From: Campylorhamphus procurvoides
Taxonomy: Eukaryota; Chordata; Aves; Passeriformes; Dendrocolaptidae
Direction of reading: 5' to 3'
Length of the DNA: 64,000 nt
Assembly: GCA_013396655.1 (NCBI GenBank)
Contig: WBMV01005154.1
Span: forward strand, 64,136 to 128,135
Below the pieces are notes generated by a model. The model searched no databases and was not told where the DNA came from. It worked only from the letters and a program-made list of their open reading frames with translations. Position 1 is the stretch's first letter; the number at the start of each line of letters is the position of its first letter. This document shows, in pieces, positions 49,741 through 63,300 of the stretch. A program made the translations under genes and the position numbers.

Positions 49741-52700
49741 ACCACCTGGTTACGTATTTATACCTGTCCATTAATTTTGCTTCAAACTTTTCACATTTAC
49801 ACAAGTGAAGGGTAATTTTTTTAAGTTTCAGGTCTCTACATAAAATACATGATGCAGTTCTAGTAAGTGGCACCTCTCCTGACCCCACTAAAGTTTAGAA
49901 TGTCACACACAGGTGTAGAGAAATGCCTTACCAGTAATAACCATTATGTTTTCCTGAATCTGTAGATTATAAGCAGATACTGGATCTTTTCCAGTCTAAA
50001 CAGAAGCCAAAGTTTATTCATATGATGGTTAGAAAAAAATAAAAATAAAATTTGAGGTGACTTCAATGTGAGCCAAGTAGTGTAATGAACCTATAAAATG
50101 CTTAGTGAGATGCAGTCAGGCTTGCAGATGTGTTTACAAAAAGGAATGTTCTAGTTTCATATTTATTATGAGCTTTCTCTGATTTAAGACTACTGTATAT
50201 TGAAACTGAGTAAACAGATCTTTATTTACATAAATGTGAGCATATCAAAGCAAAAATAAACTGAAAAAAAAAGAGTCTTTCAGAAAAGTATTATCTTCAG
50301 TAAGCTTTCTGTAATTAGGGAATAAAGAAACCTCATTGAACCCAAGAAACTGTTCAGAAAGGCTATTAGAAAAAATCAATACCCTAAAAAATAGTAATGC
50401 AAAGATGGGATTCTAAAATGCTGTTTGTTGGATTCTGACTGCAAGAAACCATCAAAGTGCAGCACTCCAGTAACATCTTAATAACACATTCAGGTGGTAA
50501 TATAATAGATAGGCAGCTTTTTGCATTACAGTCCAAATGTCTTGATGCATAATTCTAGTGTGTGAAGAAAGAATTCTTATAAGTAACCTTCCATAAGTGG
50601 GTCTTTGCTTCTCCAGGAGTTGAAATATAGAATAGATGAGACTTGTCTGTTATCAAAGCAAAAGAAGAACCACTGCATTGTAAGCCCAAAAGCAGTGATA
50701 GAGCAGGATTGTATGCTCATTTTCAAAAGTGCAGATGACTATACCAAATGAAAAGCAAGGGATATTTGGGTCCTTAAAAATGTAATTCTGTTCTCCAAAT
50801 GTTAGTAGGAGAGTAATGACTTCAGCAGTGGGTAGGCCTAGACCAAATGGATTTTGTCCATGAGATACTAAGCATTTTCTTCCATATATTGAGCAAAGTC
50901 AAATACAACCAGTCCCAAAAAGGCCTCAGCATATCCTGAGAAAATGAGACCTTGAATGTTACCAGTGAAGTCAATAGCAAAGCTCCCTTCAATTTGTGCA
51001 AATACAAGTCTTAAATACATGATTCTTAAGCGAGCACTTTCCAGGCCAATTATACAATAGAATGGCTCATTTTTTGCTTCCTTAAATGGCCATAACATGA
51101 CATTATTAATTTAAGGACAATCCTCCTACTGTTAAAGTAGTTACTTTGCATAGTAACAAATAATCATCATCAAGGGAAATTATTTTAGGACATACTTCAC
51201 ACTGTTTATGCCATACAAACACAAATTGTAGGAAAATGTTATATATATGTTCTGCTGCTCCTTTGAGAATATGGTAATGATAGGAGAAACTGGTCAGTTC
51301 TAGCTTAGATAAAATCTGTTCAGTTTTCCTGTGTTTAGTTCCCATATGTTCTAGTCCTCAGGAGATATATTTTTTCATTATTTAATGGGACTTCTACCCC
51401 CTCTCAGGAGACTATAATGTAGTCCAATAAATCACACCATTAAGGCAGATTTTCAGTCCAAATTTCCCTTTTATATACATATATTCATTGTCCCTTTCAT
51501 GTAGTTAGACCTCCAGATCTCCAGATCTTACAGTCAAAAGGGTAAATTGATAAGACATCGTTGTACTTTTATGAGCAAGGCAGCATAGTAAGACACAGAA
51601 TTATTATTTTTTTCCCAGCATAAGTACTGTAGAGTAACTGAGACAGATTACTTTCAGCATTTTAGTCTTCCAGAGTACATAAATGTTAACTTCAGAGAAG
51701 CAGCCTCATCACATGAAACATAAGCATAAACTCCATCTATGGTAGAAGCACCTCTTTACTCTCCAGATTCAGAAACAAAGATAAAAAAGAAGCCAAGTCA
51801 AGGGTTTCTAATTCATGTGAAACCTCTAAATAGTGAAACCTCTATAGTGTGCTTTAGCTCAAAGGGCAGCCCAGTGTTCCCAGTTATCTTACTGCAGCCA
51901 AAAAACACATATTCTGTCTGAGAGGTGCCATGCACCAATGTGTGTGAACCATGAGCCGCAGGCCAACAAATGGCACACACTGCCCAGTAACAGCTCGCCT
52001 TTTCCCTGCTGAGCAAAGTCTAGGACTTAGGTTCTGCAATTATTTACTGATTAAAAAAAGTGTAAAAAAAGGGGACCAGAAGTCTGACTGGCTGTTGGGA
52101 CTATTTTTGGTATTGCTCTGTGTAGACTTGTATGGTCTAATTTTAAGAGAGTCCAGGGTAATTATTTTCTTATTTGTATAATGTAATGTGTGAACCCAGC
52201 ATTTTCAGAAGGAGAAGACACAGCAATTAGAGACTGTCAGCATTTTCAAAACGTTTTGAATAGCCAAGAGCACAAAACAGAGTACAAGTCAGAGGACAGG
52301 TGCCCCAAGCATATTTGGGAAAAAAAAAAACACACACATAAGAAAATCAAGTATTCTGCCACTAAAGGAACAGTCATATTCAAATACATTCACTAAAGAC
52401 ACAAAAAAAAATTTTCATCTCATATGAGCTGTTCAAGATTTCAAGGGGATGGTGGTTGTACACTGGTTGTGTTTTTCATGGTTTTTGGTGGGTTTTTTTT
52501 TCAAGTTTTCATGGTTTTTTTCAACACTTGTACATCATGAGATTTTCAGCTCCTGTATGCACATTGACATTTTTCTCCTGACTTCCCTGGAGTGGTGACA
52601 ATTTTTGTTAATTGAGGATCTGACCCATCTCTCCCTTCTGAATGGGAATTTTCCTATATGGACCTCAGTTCTTCACTGTAAGATCTTTGAAAATGTTTAC

Positions 52701-53796
52701 TTTATTTCAAGGTGATTCCTGAATTATAAATACACAAAGAAAAGCATAATAAAATGAATGCTACATGCAGCTTTATTGAATATACAGTAGCTTCACTTGA
52801 TTTCCTTTTCATATTTGTATCAAGCTGGATATCTATTCTAGACAGACTATCATTTAAAACAAGAGACATACCAAATGAGTAAATGAGGTTATATTACTAA
52901 TTAGCATACTGTCTCCTACTACCTCCAGTAAGCTACTAAAATGTGACTTCCATTTTATCACATAGATGAAACAGTTATCTTTCAGGGTTTGAAATTTCTG
53001 TGATCTTTATGCTTAATAAGCTCAGTAAAAGGCATTCAAATTACATCACTTTTGTCTTGGAAGTTAAATTGGGAAATATTGCATTCTCTGAGATGATAAA
53101 CTCTGTAGAAGATAAATTATCATGAGAAATAGTTTTAATTGATTTACCATAATAAAAGTTATGTGACTTTGAAGTGCAAATGACACATTAAAATGAAGCT
53201 ACAGTATGTTGATAATACAGTGGCTTCTTTGTTAATGGAATTACTGACACTGCAGATGCTTGCTGAAGAGTTGTCCTCTACTGTTAAGTGAGAAACACTG
53301 ATGGAAATTGAAGATATATACCATAGTTAAATCCAAGCCCAACACTCCTTCAGTGAGCTTCTACACTCATCTCAACAAGTATAAATGTAAAATATTTCAA
53401 CAACTGTACAAGTAAAATGAAAGCAGGTTGAGTCTAAAATTTCAGTGTTAGGTTTGGAATATGGTTATCCTGGCTTTATCACTGTGACTGCACTGAAGCT
53501 CCAAGAAAACATTAGTCCCTACTTTAATTTGCAAAACAGAGCTAATAAAACACTTTCATGTTTAGAGGTGTTGGCCAACAGCTAAACAAAAGTGTGTCAA
53601 CTTCAGAGACATCTAGTGTTCTAAATGAAGAAAAATGCACAGAAGTCCTGGACAATAATAGCTGTAAACATTCTCCTTTCCACTTTGTAAGGCTAAAGAT
53701 TAAGACTAAGAAATATATGAAGCCAGAAGCATAAACAAAAACCACTTTGTTTTATCTCATTGTTTTCTCACACCACGTAATTTTGTGATCTTTCAC
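49741..53796. other. unique non-coding sequence, partly enhancer-like
   Basis: No gene supported. The 52740-53260 part is repeat-free, with several TAATTA/TTAAT words, 'cacattaaaatgaagctaca' and 'gatgataaactctgtagaag'. It has the even texture seen in conserved non-coding elements, but this is unverified. T-rich words occur near 52470-52520. Confidence 0.4.
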
Positions 53797-53846
53797 TATA
53801 GAATCATAGAAAGGCTTGGGTTAGAAGGGACCTTAAAGACTATTCC
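53797..53846 (-). mobile_element. CR1 LINE 3'-end fragment, minus strand
   Basis: The stretch 'actatagaatcatagaaagg', 'cttgggttagaagggacctt', 'aaagac' is an inverted CR1 terminus of about 50 bases. Confidence 0.88.
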
Positions 53847-53849
53847 ATG

Positions 53850-54299
53850 ATTCTTCTTTCCTTATTCAGATCTTTACCTTACATTTCTTTTGATTTTACA
53901 GTCTTTTCCTCCTCTACAAGCATCTCACTTTCGTTCCTGTTCTCCCTTACCTGTGAACATTTCAATTTCTGTTTTCCTTTCCTCAACAAATGTCTTTCCT
54001 GCTTTCCTTTCACACAACAGTATAAATTTTCCACCCTTTCTCTGACTTTTTCTCAGCTGCTGTGTCTTATCCAAACTTATCTTTTACCCAGTCCCACATT
54101 TACATTTATTCTCCTGGACACATAGTTATCTTCCTTGTGAGATTTCCTTTTAATTTATCTCTTTGTCTTCTTTTCTTCTCACTGTTTCTGAATTCTACAT
54201 TCAGAAATACACTAAAAGAACTTTTGATATCTCATCATCCTGTTAATTTTAAGAAAAAAGAATTCAATAACTCTCCAAATTATTTTGAATTCATGGGTA
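53850..54299. other. pyrimidine-biased stretch
   Basis: The plus strand is visibly rich in C and T for some 400 bases without a simple repeat unit. Stops are rare in forward frames as a result, giving open frames at 53847-54125 and 54062 onward. Their translations are Phe/Leu/Ser-rich and lack domain signatures, so I treat them as compositional. Confidence 0.55.
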
Positions 54300-55041
54300 T
54301 TAGAATCTTCACCTTACCTCTACTCTCTCTTTTTGCCAGTCTCACCTTCACTCCTTACCCCCCTGCCTCTTCCCCCAGAGCCACACAAGGGGAGGGGGAA
54401 TGGTGCTGTGGTAAGTCATTAGCACTTTCTCTCTGCTATTCCCTTCTTGCACTCTTCCCGTACTTCAGTGTGGAATCCCTCCCACGGGTGACAGTCATTC
54501 ACAAACTGCTGCAATGTCGGTCCTTCCCATGGGCCGCAGTCCTTCAGGAATGGACTACACCAGCACAGGTGCCCCAGCAGCCACAGATCATGCCAGAATC
54601 CCTGCTCTTGCGTGGCTTCCTTTCTACAGACCACAGCTTCTGCAGGATCTCTGCTCCACCATGGACCCCCGTTGGCTTCAGAGGCACAGCCTGCCTCATC
54701 ATGGTCTTTACCACAGGCTGCTGGGAAATCTTTGCTCTTGTGCCCGGAGCATCTCCTTCCTCTCCTTCTGTACTGACCTGGGTGTCTGCAGGGCTGTTTC
54801 TCTCAGGTATTCTCACTCCTCTCTCACAGCTGCCATGCTGCAATTTTTACCCTTTAAAAAATGTCCCAGAGGCACCATTAGCATCACTGATCGGCTGTTT
54901 TGGGCAACAGCATTTTCATTTTGGAGCTGGTCAAAGTTGTCCCTGTCCAACATAGAGGCAGCTCCTGGTCTATTCTCACAGAAACCAAACATCTACACCC
55001 CTCCTCCCGCCACCAAAACCTTTCCACGTAAACCCTTTACA
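54300..55041 (-). mobile_element. avian ERV LTR (family A), minus strand, truncated
   Basis: On the minus strand it starts TGTAAAGGGTTTACGTGG at 55041. It continues through 'aggttttggtggcgggagga', 'gagaatacctgagagaaaca', 'gccctgcagacacc' and repeated 'ctgcagcc...' type modules that end in CCCATGG or GGAG. The last clear match is around 'ggagtgaaggtgagactgg', and the poly(A) and U5 part is lost near 54300. The plus strand carries open frames of 297 and 215 codons (54062-54955, 54514-55161) in two registers. Both are antisense to the LTR and continue past its edges without domain content, so neither is called a gene. Confidence 0.82.
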
Positions 55042-57176
55042 GTGTGCAGCTATGCAAAAATACATTTCTGCTTGTGTTTGAGGGGTTTTTTTAATTTGGT
55101 TATTTATTCTTTTGAAAAAATAAGAAAATGCAATGTTTGCTGTATGGTTTTACATATCTAAGCTAATAATGCTTGTACATTACTTAAACTTTTCATATTA
55201 GGTAATGGACAAATACAGCGAAAATTTTAGGGGTAATAATAAGTATCAGGATCTTGTGTATTCATTTGCCAGTTCACAACACTCATATATTCCACAGCCT
55301 TTCAGCTTGGAAAGTTTCTATCCATTTTTTTAGTAGCTGTTTAAACAAAAATAGATGTTTATCTCTTTAAAATTTTGCCAAGAAGCTGTCACTTTCCCAT
55401 TTACTCATGCTATGTTGTGACAGAATGTGTCAGCTTCTTGCACAAATGAAAAGAGATATAGATCTGTATTTACTTAAGCTGGAAAAAGAAGTAATCATCA
55501 ATTCTGAGAAAAGTGTTTTCCCATCTGAAAAGACGGATAAATAAGAGAGGTTTTGTGAAGTAACTATTTACCAATGTTTAAAAGGTAGTTGAGAGCCAAA
55601 TATTTCAGTTCAGTTCTCTAGTAACCATCACTGAGAAAGCAGATAGACTCATAAGATGGAGAATTAGATACCTGAAGCAAATAAAAGTGGTTTCCAGGGA
55701 GCTAATGTTCTTATTCAAGCTTTTGATGTTTAAAATATCAACTATAATAACAAACAGGTAGATGAACGTATTTAAAACTTGCTTTTTGCACTCATGTTTA
55801 ACATTGAACTTCCAGTTATAAAACCTTTATCCTGTATTGGACTCAAATGCTGAAAAGTAGAACCAGTAAATTACTTGAGGACATTCTCAGAGATATTTTT
55901 ATAGTTCTGCATACATAGAAAGGAAAAAAATACGGGAGGAAAGTAATACATAATATGTGTAACTTTCTCTTCTTGGAAATTCTTTAGTCTTTATCAGTCT
56001 CACAGAACCCAAATTTCTACTATGTAATAAGTTAAAATGCAAATTGAAATTAAAAAAATCAGTTTTTCAATATATTATCTAAAACAATCACTACAACAAA
56101 TCAGAGTATGGAATAGCAGAATCTTTAAATCTATTCAATTCCAACTCAAAAATTCCATGCATCATTAATCCATTTAAAAAAAAAAAAAAAGAAAAAAAGA
56201 AAAACTGGCAATGAAGCATAAATGTCACATCTTAAATAGATAACAAAATGCAACTGCAGATCAGCTGAGATCCTGGGAAACTACCACAGATTTTAAGGGC
56301 CCAAGGATTCAGCCTAGAGGTTAAATCAGTACGATAATTTATGATGCAGCACAAAAATGTCTCTATATAGCACATTTGGTGTTGCAAAATGGAACATAGT
56401 AAAGAAATCATCAAGCCAGTGGAAAGCTACTGAGAAACATATTTCTATCCCTGTCTGACACTGCAGTAACACAGCTGTACTGCTGTCAGTGCAGGAGCCA
56501 AGGTCATTGTGTATACAAAGAGGCTGCATTCTCTCTTATGTATATGTCTTATTGAATCAATCCATTGAGTCATTTGGACAAATGATTCCAGGATATATTA
56601 GAGCAACTCTGCCTTGTCCCCTTTACTGAAGTCTTTCAGAGGAATTAGAAGATAACCAGAGGAATGCAGAGTCCAACCATCCTTCTTCCTGTTCCTGATA
56701 CAGGTAGATATGGCAAAAGTCTACACAGTGTAGCTTTATTATGATGCATAAGCAACAGACGGCATAGGTCTAGATCTTTGTCTATAATTTAAAAAGATTT
56801 TTATCCATGACAAACATGTTCTTCATAATTAGACGTGACTATGCTCCTAATGGACAGACAGTATAGGATATCTGAAACTGCTACTGTTTGTATTATGCTA
56901 TGCATTCTGTTCAGTGGAGAAACAAATATATTCATCTTATAACAAGATTGGTCTGTCATCTTTTCAGGAGCATTAGTATGTTTTCTAAGCTATCAGTCAA
57001 TACCAATATTAACAGTAGCTTTATAAAAATGCAAAGAACCCAACTCAGATTGGAAGCCAACTTTCTCAATCCCATTATAGAGTTAAAAAATAATAGCCAT
57101 ATTCCTGTGAATAATTAATAATTATCATCTGTCAATTCTCCCCTTACCCAGCCCCTACCCCAATCATCACAAAAAC
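55042..57176. other. unique non-coding sequence
   Basis: AT-rich with an A-run near 56175. No recognised feature. Confidence 0.5.
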
Positions 57177-57235
57177 ACATCCTTTAAGAGTGTGTACGCT
57201 CTTAAGGAGTGTACACATCTTACATCCTTTAAGAG
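57177..57235. repeat. direct and inverted short repeats
   Basis: 'acatcctttaagag' is repeated exactly at 57177-57190 and 57222-57235. Between them 'ctcttaa' (57200-57206 region) is the complement of 'ttaagag', and 'gtgtac'/'gtacac' also mirror each other, so alternative hairpins are possible. Confidence 0.75.
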
Positions 57236-57237
57236 AG

Positions 57238-57365
57238 GTACACAGCTACTGACATCCCAGGACGCAGTTGGCCCTTTTGTCCGCCAGAGCTCATATTCAA
57301 CTAGCCATCGACTAGGGCCCCACACATTCCTCTCTGCATGGCTGCTTCTCATCCCCTTGTTCCCC
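57238..57365 (-). mobile_element. CR1 LINE internal fragment, minus strand
   Basis: On the minus strand it aligns with CR1 ORF2 around the segment 'tagtcgatggctagttgaat', 'atgagctc', 'aagggccaac' and 'gtcctgggatgtc'. The usual CR1 sequence between ATGAGC and the AAGGCCAAC block is shortened. Neither CR1 end is present, so this is an internal remnant cut on both sides. The short opposing frames at 57167-57380 derive from it. Confidence 0.7.
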
Positions 57366-60300
57366 AATATGTATATATAACCAGGATTGCCCTGTCACAG
57401 GTGGAAAATACTGCATTTACTCTCATTAAGCTTGATACAGTCAGGGATTACCCAGCTGTATCACTTGTTATATGTTAGAAGGTTCCAATGAAGAAATTAC
57501 TTTTCACAGTCACTGAAGAATGGGGTTCTGCTTTCAGGAAAGCTGTGGAAAACTCTCCTTACAAGCCTAAAGGTGAAAAGGTTCATTAAAATCTGTAGGT
57601 CTCTAGGGTTTGATGACTACCTCTCTGTATCTTCTTTGGCCAAACACATGCTCCATTAAAACTTTTCTGGGGAAAATTCTACAACAGTATCTTTGTATAG
57701 TTGCTTTCATCCTGAAGAGTAAGCCGGAAAGTAACCTTGATGTGCATACATGAAAAATTACCAACAGGTTTGATAGGGAACTGGATCTTCCTTATTTTTA
57801 TACATTTTTATGTATCCTATGGTTACAAATTGGAGATCAGGGAAATAAATCCTATATATATAGATGAATATGTATATGTGTGTATATGTGTGGGTACATG
57901 CACTTTAATAATTCAAAGTCCTTTCTCTATTTCATCAACACAAGAGAAAGAATAAAAGCACAAATGGGAAAGAAAAAGCACTGTATCAAGCTTTGATTAA
58001 TTCATTTTAATAGTGCAGGAATAATATTTCTGAAGTAAATCACAGCAAATTGTGATTTGAATAGAGGTCATATGCATACCTAAAAAAACAATGTAGAGTC
58101 AAGGTCATTATATATGAAATTTCTCAAAAATAAACAGTTGGGCTTCAGGATATTTATTCACTGACCCTGAAATGTCAGCTTGACACTGATACTAATGTAG
58201 CATACTTGTCTCTGGAGTTTATCCCACGATGCAAAGGTGCCGCTTACTGTGAGAATCTTTCTAAGGTGCTCCAAGTGCATTCTAGAAACCATCTGCATAT
58301 GTTATTTTATTGCTAGGTCTCATAAATCAATATTATGTAGAAACATCTATAATTTAATATTGTATTAGAAATAGGATAGCCACAGAGCTGCACATTTGAG
58401 GTCCTAATGACACTAGTGGTACAATACTTACATTTTAAACATTTTATTGAACAGCTTGAGGTTATTTGGTTTATAAAACCCACAGACTGTTTCGTCACAA
58501 ATCCCTGGGGCTCTGACCTAGTAAAGTTCAGGCTGATGAAAGCAGGGGAGGAGTTCTACTTGCTCTTGCTAATGGATAAATAGTAGAAAACATCAGTGGA
58601 AAATAAAGTTCTGAATGCAGCTGGCTGCATATAATCAATACAGCTAATAATATGTAATGACATTTTTAAATATGTAAACATGATGCTGCAAAATAACTTC
58701 CATTAAATGCACAAGGGCCCAACAAGGAGAAACAGGGTGCACTAATCATAAACATGAGCACAGAAAAACATCAGCTGGCTGACAACCAATTCCTGGGTTT
58801 GGGCTATGGTGCTGTCATGTACTTCACTCTCTTACTCATTTTTCTGAGTTTTTTGGCTGTATCATCATCCTACCCTGAGTCCAAAAAGGACATACGTCAG
58901 AAATTGTTAGAACAACTCCCTTAGTAATTTCTCCCCATCTTATATCTTTCAGAAAGTTTTGTCAGATCAGAGGATATTGCAGAAGCTGTCTTATTATTCA
59001 TTTTCTTTCTGTTTGCTACAAGACTGTATCAAGGCTTATCGCTTCACATAGGTCAATGGCATGACCAAAATTCCAGATACACAGACTATTTCAAATTGCT
59101 CTCTAGTTTCATGTAGTTAAATAAACAGGGCCAAAGGAATATTTTCCCACTACCTAAATATTGCTGGGCAATGGCATCTGAAAGTCCTGAGATATTTTTC
59201 CTCATCCTCAACTGCTGTTTCCAAACAGACCAACTTCTATCCTCAAAGGAAGAACTTAGTTTTGCTTAGGCACCATGCTCAGGTGCCTTCTTCTGCTTAC
59301 TGCTCTCTTTCCAAAACCAGTCTTCTTCAACATTCTCTCAGCATTATTGTACAAGGCTCACACAATTTTCTGCAAAGACTTAGACAGAAGTGATAAATCA
59401 GAATGAAGGATACAGGCTACTATTCCAGACTATTCAATTACAGAATAATTCCTGTTTCTCTGGATATTTCTAGACTTTCCTTGCCTGCTTTTTCTCAGTA
59501 CTTTTCTGTTATTTCGTCTGTTTCTCTCTCACACATACATAAGACCCATATAGCAAGCATTCAGCCCTTTGATTTCCCTTCAGAATTCATGTGATCCTAA
59601 TTCTGCCTGGCATGTGGCCTGCATCTTTAGCAACATGTCTTGTTTGAACCAAATACCCCACAAATATCTGAATGTTCTTTTATGTTTCATCTTTCTTCAG
59701 AAGCTCAAACACTCACTAGCCTCACAAAAATTTGCCCAGGAGAAGACCAACATGCTGAAATACTTTTACAAACCATGGAAATAGTATTTTTGGTGTGATT
59801 ACGTGGTCTAGATTTTCTCAGATATGAAAAAGAGATCTACCAATCTGAACTGTGCATACACCATTGTGTATTTAATTGGCACATGCCATGGTTAAGCTAC
59901 TAAGAGCCAAAAAACCTGTAATTCTTTTATTAACCTAGTTTGGCCCAACTAACTATGTCTCATGCTTGGAAATTGTGTCAACTGGAGTGAGCAGCTGATT
60001 ATGGAAACACCTGTTCTTCTTACACAATTAATCTGTAAATTCAGTAGCTCAGGTAGCTTCTGTATAAAATCTATTACCTTGGACAATGCAGGGAACTCAG
60101 TGAAGGACTTCAGAACACAGGAAGGAAAAATCAGTTATATATAATTGACCACAAGCCTCCATGAAATATTCAATGATATAGCAATCTTTTTCCTTAGTTA
60201 CATGGGGTTTATATTACAAGATCTTATATTACACCCTAGAAGATTAGAAACTTTTTTCTTTCCTGCATCTCCAGATATTGCTGTCCTAATTCTACCCCAT

Positions 60301-63300
60301 GACAATTTCTGCTTTTGAATACATGTGCTGTTAACAGTCTCACTTGTCCTCTCAATATACTAGCGCTCTCACAGCAGTACCATGCAATTCCTTCTGAAGC
60401 CTCCCAAACCAGACAGGAGTGAGATATCCTAACACCTTTTCTTCTATTACTTTTCTCTGTTCACTGTGCTACATGTCTTCATGCACTATAGCACAAAGAT
60501 TAGTATAGCCAAAAGAAAAGGTTATCACTTTTAAACCTTTCCCGCAGAGGCAAGTCACAAAACGGAAGCAGCCTCACACTGCTAGGGGTTATACATTCTT
60601 TGTATTTGAGCAGCAGGTTACAGTATTATGTTTTTGTTAATGGGACAAGTCAGTTCCTAGCATATATGCTAGGGTTTTCTCTTTCCAGGTTTCGTAGATC
60701 ATGTAAGGAGTTCAGTTCTCTAATACAGCTTCTGAAGTTAAATATCTAATGTTAAATGTTTTGAATAACTTTGTGTATATACACAGCAATTGTTGAAGAA
60801 CCTACAACTTAAATTTTTTATGTGTGTAAGAAAATACTCAGTTTTGTTTTGGTAATTTTTTTATGCTATAGTTTCCAAATACCATTTTCCTTCTATAATA
60901 AACACTTGTGAGTCAGTGTTTGTTTTTTTCCATTCTCCTGTGAGTAAAAATACCTTTCCAAAAGCTGTGCATTACTCTGTAGCAATGCAGATCACAATAT
61001 AAGAATGAAAAAAGAGAATTTGTGACTGTAAAAACTCAAGTACGAAAAAGATTTGTGTAAATACTTTTATCTTTGTGACACTAATCTTTTGTTTCCATCT
61101 TATAACTGTAAAAACAATATTCCAAAACCAATTCTCCTCTCTAATGTAAATAGAAAATTGTTAGAGAAGGCTGCTCTAAGACTGAAAAGCAACCACAAAA
61201 CAGAGGCATATTCTTGAAAAGCAAATATTTTTGAACATGCTGTGTTTCAGCTTTTCTTCAGTTTTATCTTAGGGATATTTACTTACGGTTTTGATATTGG
61301 TGTATATTTCTGTCTTTGAAATCTGATATTTAGAAATTGTAGTGAGTACGATTCCTGAAATTTTGAAACTGAAGTTTAACTGAAGTAAAAAGAATATATA
61401 CTGTCATCACTTGCCTAATTACATTATCATTCTTTTTGATGCTTCAGTAGTGCCATCACCTTTTTAATATCTACCTTGTTACGTAAAAATAGTGGAAAAT
61501 ATATGTCATAAGAAAACCTAAAATAATATTTCTGTTCAAATAGAACTAGAGGGATTCCTTATCTGCATGGAAGAGTAAAGATTTTACCTTCTGAGGAACT
61601 TCCCTCAGTTAGAATACATCTAAATGCTGTCACAGCACCTTTCCAAGATAAAATATTGTCATAGATGTTTTCCTGGAATTCGATGGTACAGAAACATGTT
61701 TTCATGGCTTACTGACTCATTTTCTAGACCACCTCTTTAGAAAAGAGCCTCATCTGGGGACAGTAAGTGAGGTTCTAAGATGTCTCCATAGCTGACAATA
61801 TTAAGCATCTTGCCAAAGGTTTAATTTGAAGACTCTCAGAACTTTGTTAAGTCTGGCATTGTGCATTACAATCACTGTCACCATTAAATTTTGTTTTGAG
61901 GGTACCTGGTAAAATGATACTTTCTAATGTTCCTGAAGTATGTTCTACGAACAGATAAAGATAACGAATAGAAAATTTGTGTTGATTATCCTAGAAATTC
62001 AAGATACATTTCCATCTTGTCAAAATGAACTGTCAAGATTTGCAAGCAATACAAAACTCAGTATCCCAAGCTTTTTTACTCTTGAAATTAACTTGAACTG
62101 GATAAAGGGGTTTGACATTTTATATCTCATTCTGCTTGCTATCAGAGTCATCTAAAGTCAAAGAACTGTGTGATTTGCACCATATGGGCCTGTAAACTGA
62201 AAGTTACTGCAGTGTCTTAATGGATGTGGAAAAGAACATTCCCAGTATTGAATTTTGTGAGAGGATATGATACTAGACAAATTTTGCATCATTTCTCAGC
62301 AAAAAGTTTGTATTGACATTGGTGATATTCAGTATATTTAGTTACATTCATTTGAACTATTTCACCAAATGCAGGATTTTTGAAGTATTTTAAAGAAATT
62401 ATATCTATCTATCAAAAAGTTATTTTATATCTAAAAAGACTGGTAGAGGCCTTTTCAAAACAGTACTAAAACCCTCTGAAACTTGTATACTGCTCATATT
62501 TTCTGGCATGTGTAATGTAGCAAACACATATTGCATTGAAATATGAGCACCATGGCCATAAGAAATTAATAAAGTGAGCTCAGGAAGTGTTTATTGAGTT
62601 ATATTTTATCTTTGATTTTACTACGTTTTCCTAGAGTATAAAAAACACAGAGATGTTAATTGCGTGAATCTGAGGATGGAAAGGATGTAGGAAAAATTAC
62701 ATTGTTACCTTCAACTATTCGCTGTTTGATCCAGATTAAGTAGAGTTTTGTTAATCTTGTCAACAGATATTAGCCTATACATGCTTCAGCAGAAATTCTT
62801 AGTGATAGCACAACTAACAGGGAAACATCAGTTAAAAGAATCATGATAAGGTCAATATGAATCCATAAATGGTCTTCTTGCCTGAAACAGCTAAAGCTTT
62901 AAAATAAGTTAGCCTGTCATACCCTTTTGAATCCTTGAGATTTACTTACATTTTGTGGCAATTATATTTTAAAAGAGGTGTTCTTCATTTAATAATATGT
63001 TTCTTGACTGTTGAGTTCATTGTTGACAGCAGAATTCCAGAAGTCTTCAATGCATTATATATTTACTCTGTAACTGTAGGTAGTGTGTTGCCAAATCCAC
63101 AGCTATCTATCTTTTAAATGACATGTATCACTGCAGTATTACCAGAAGGATCTTGAATTAAAAGGGTTTTCAATCTCTTAAGAAGACTGGGAAAAAAGAA
63201 AGAGGATAAAATCCCTGGTTATGTGCCAACATAATGCAGAAACCTTTCGCACTGCCACGTGTAACCATATAAATATATATTACTATAGCCACATTCCTAA

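Noticed and set aside
49622..49888. 88-codon reverse frame with Thr/His/Tyr repeats
   Set aside because: Encoded by a TA/TG microsatellite.
54062..55161. Overlapping forward open frames of 297 and 215 codons, the longest in the window
   Set aside because: Most of their length is antisense to a family A LTR and the rest crosses a pyrimidine-rich stretch. No domain, signal or splice context is visible, and openness in several registers reflects base composition.
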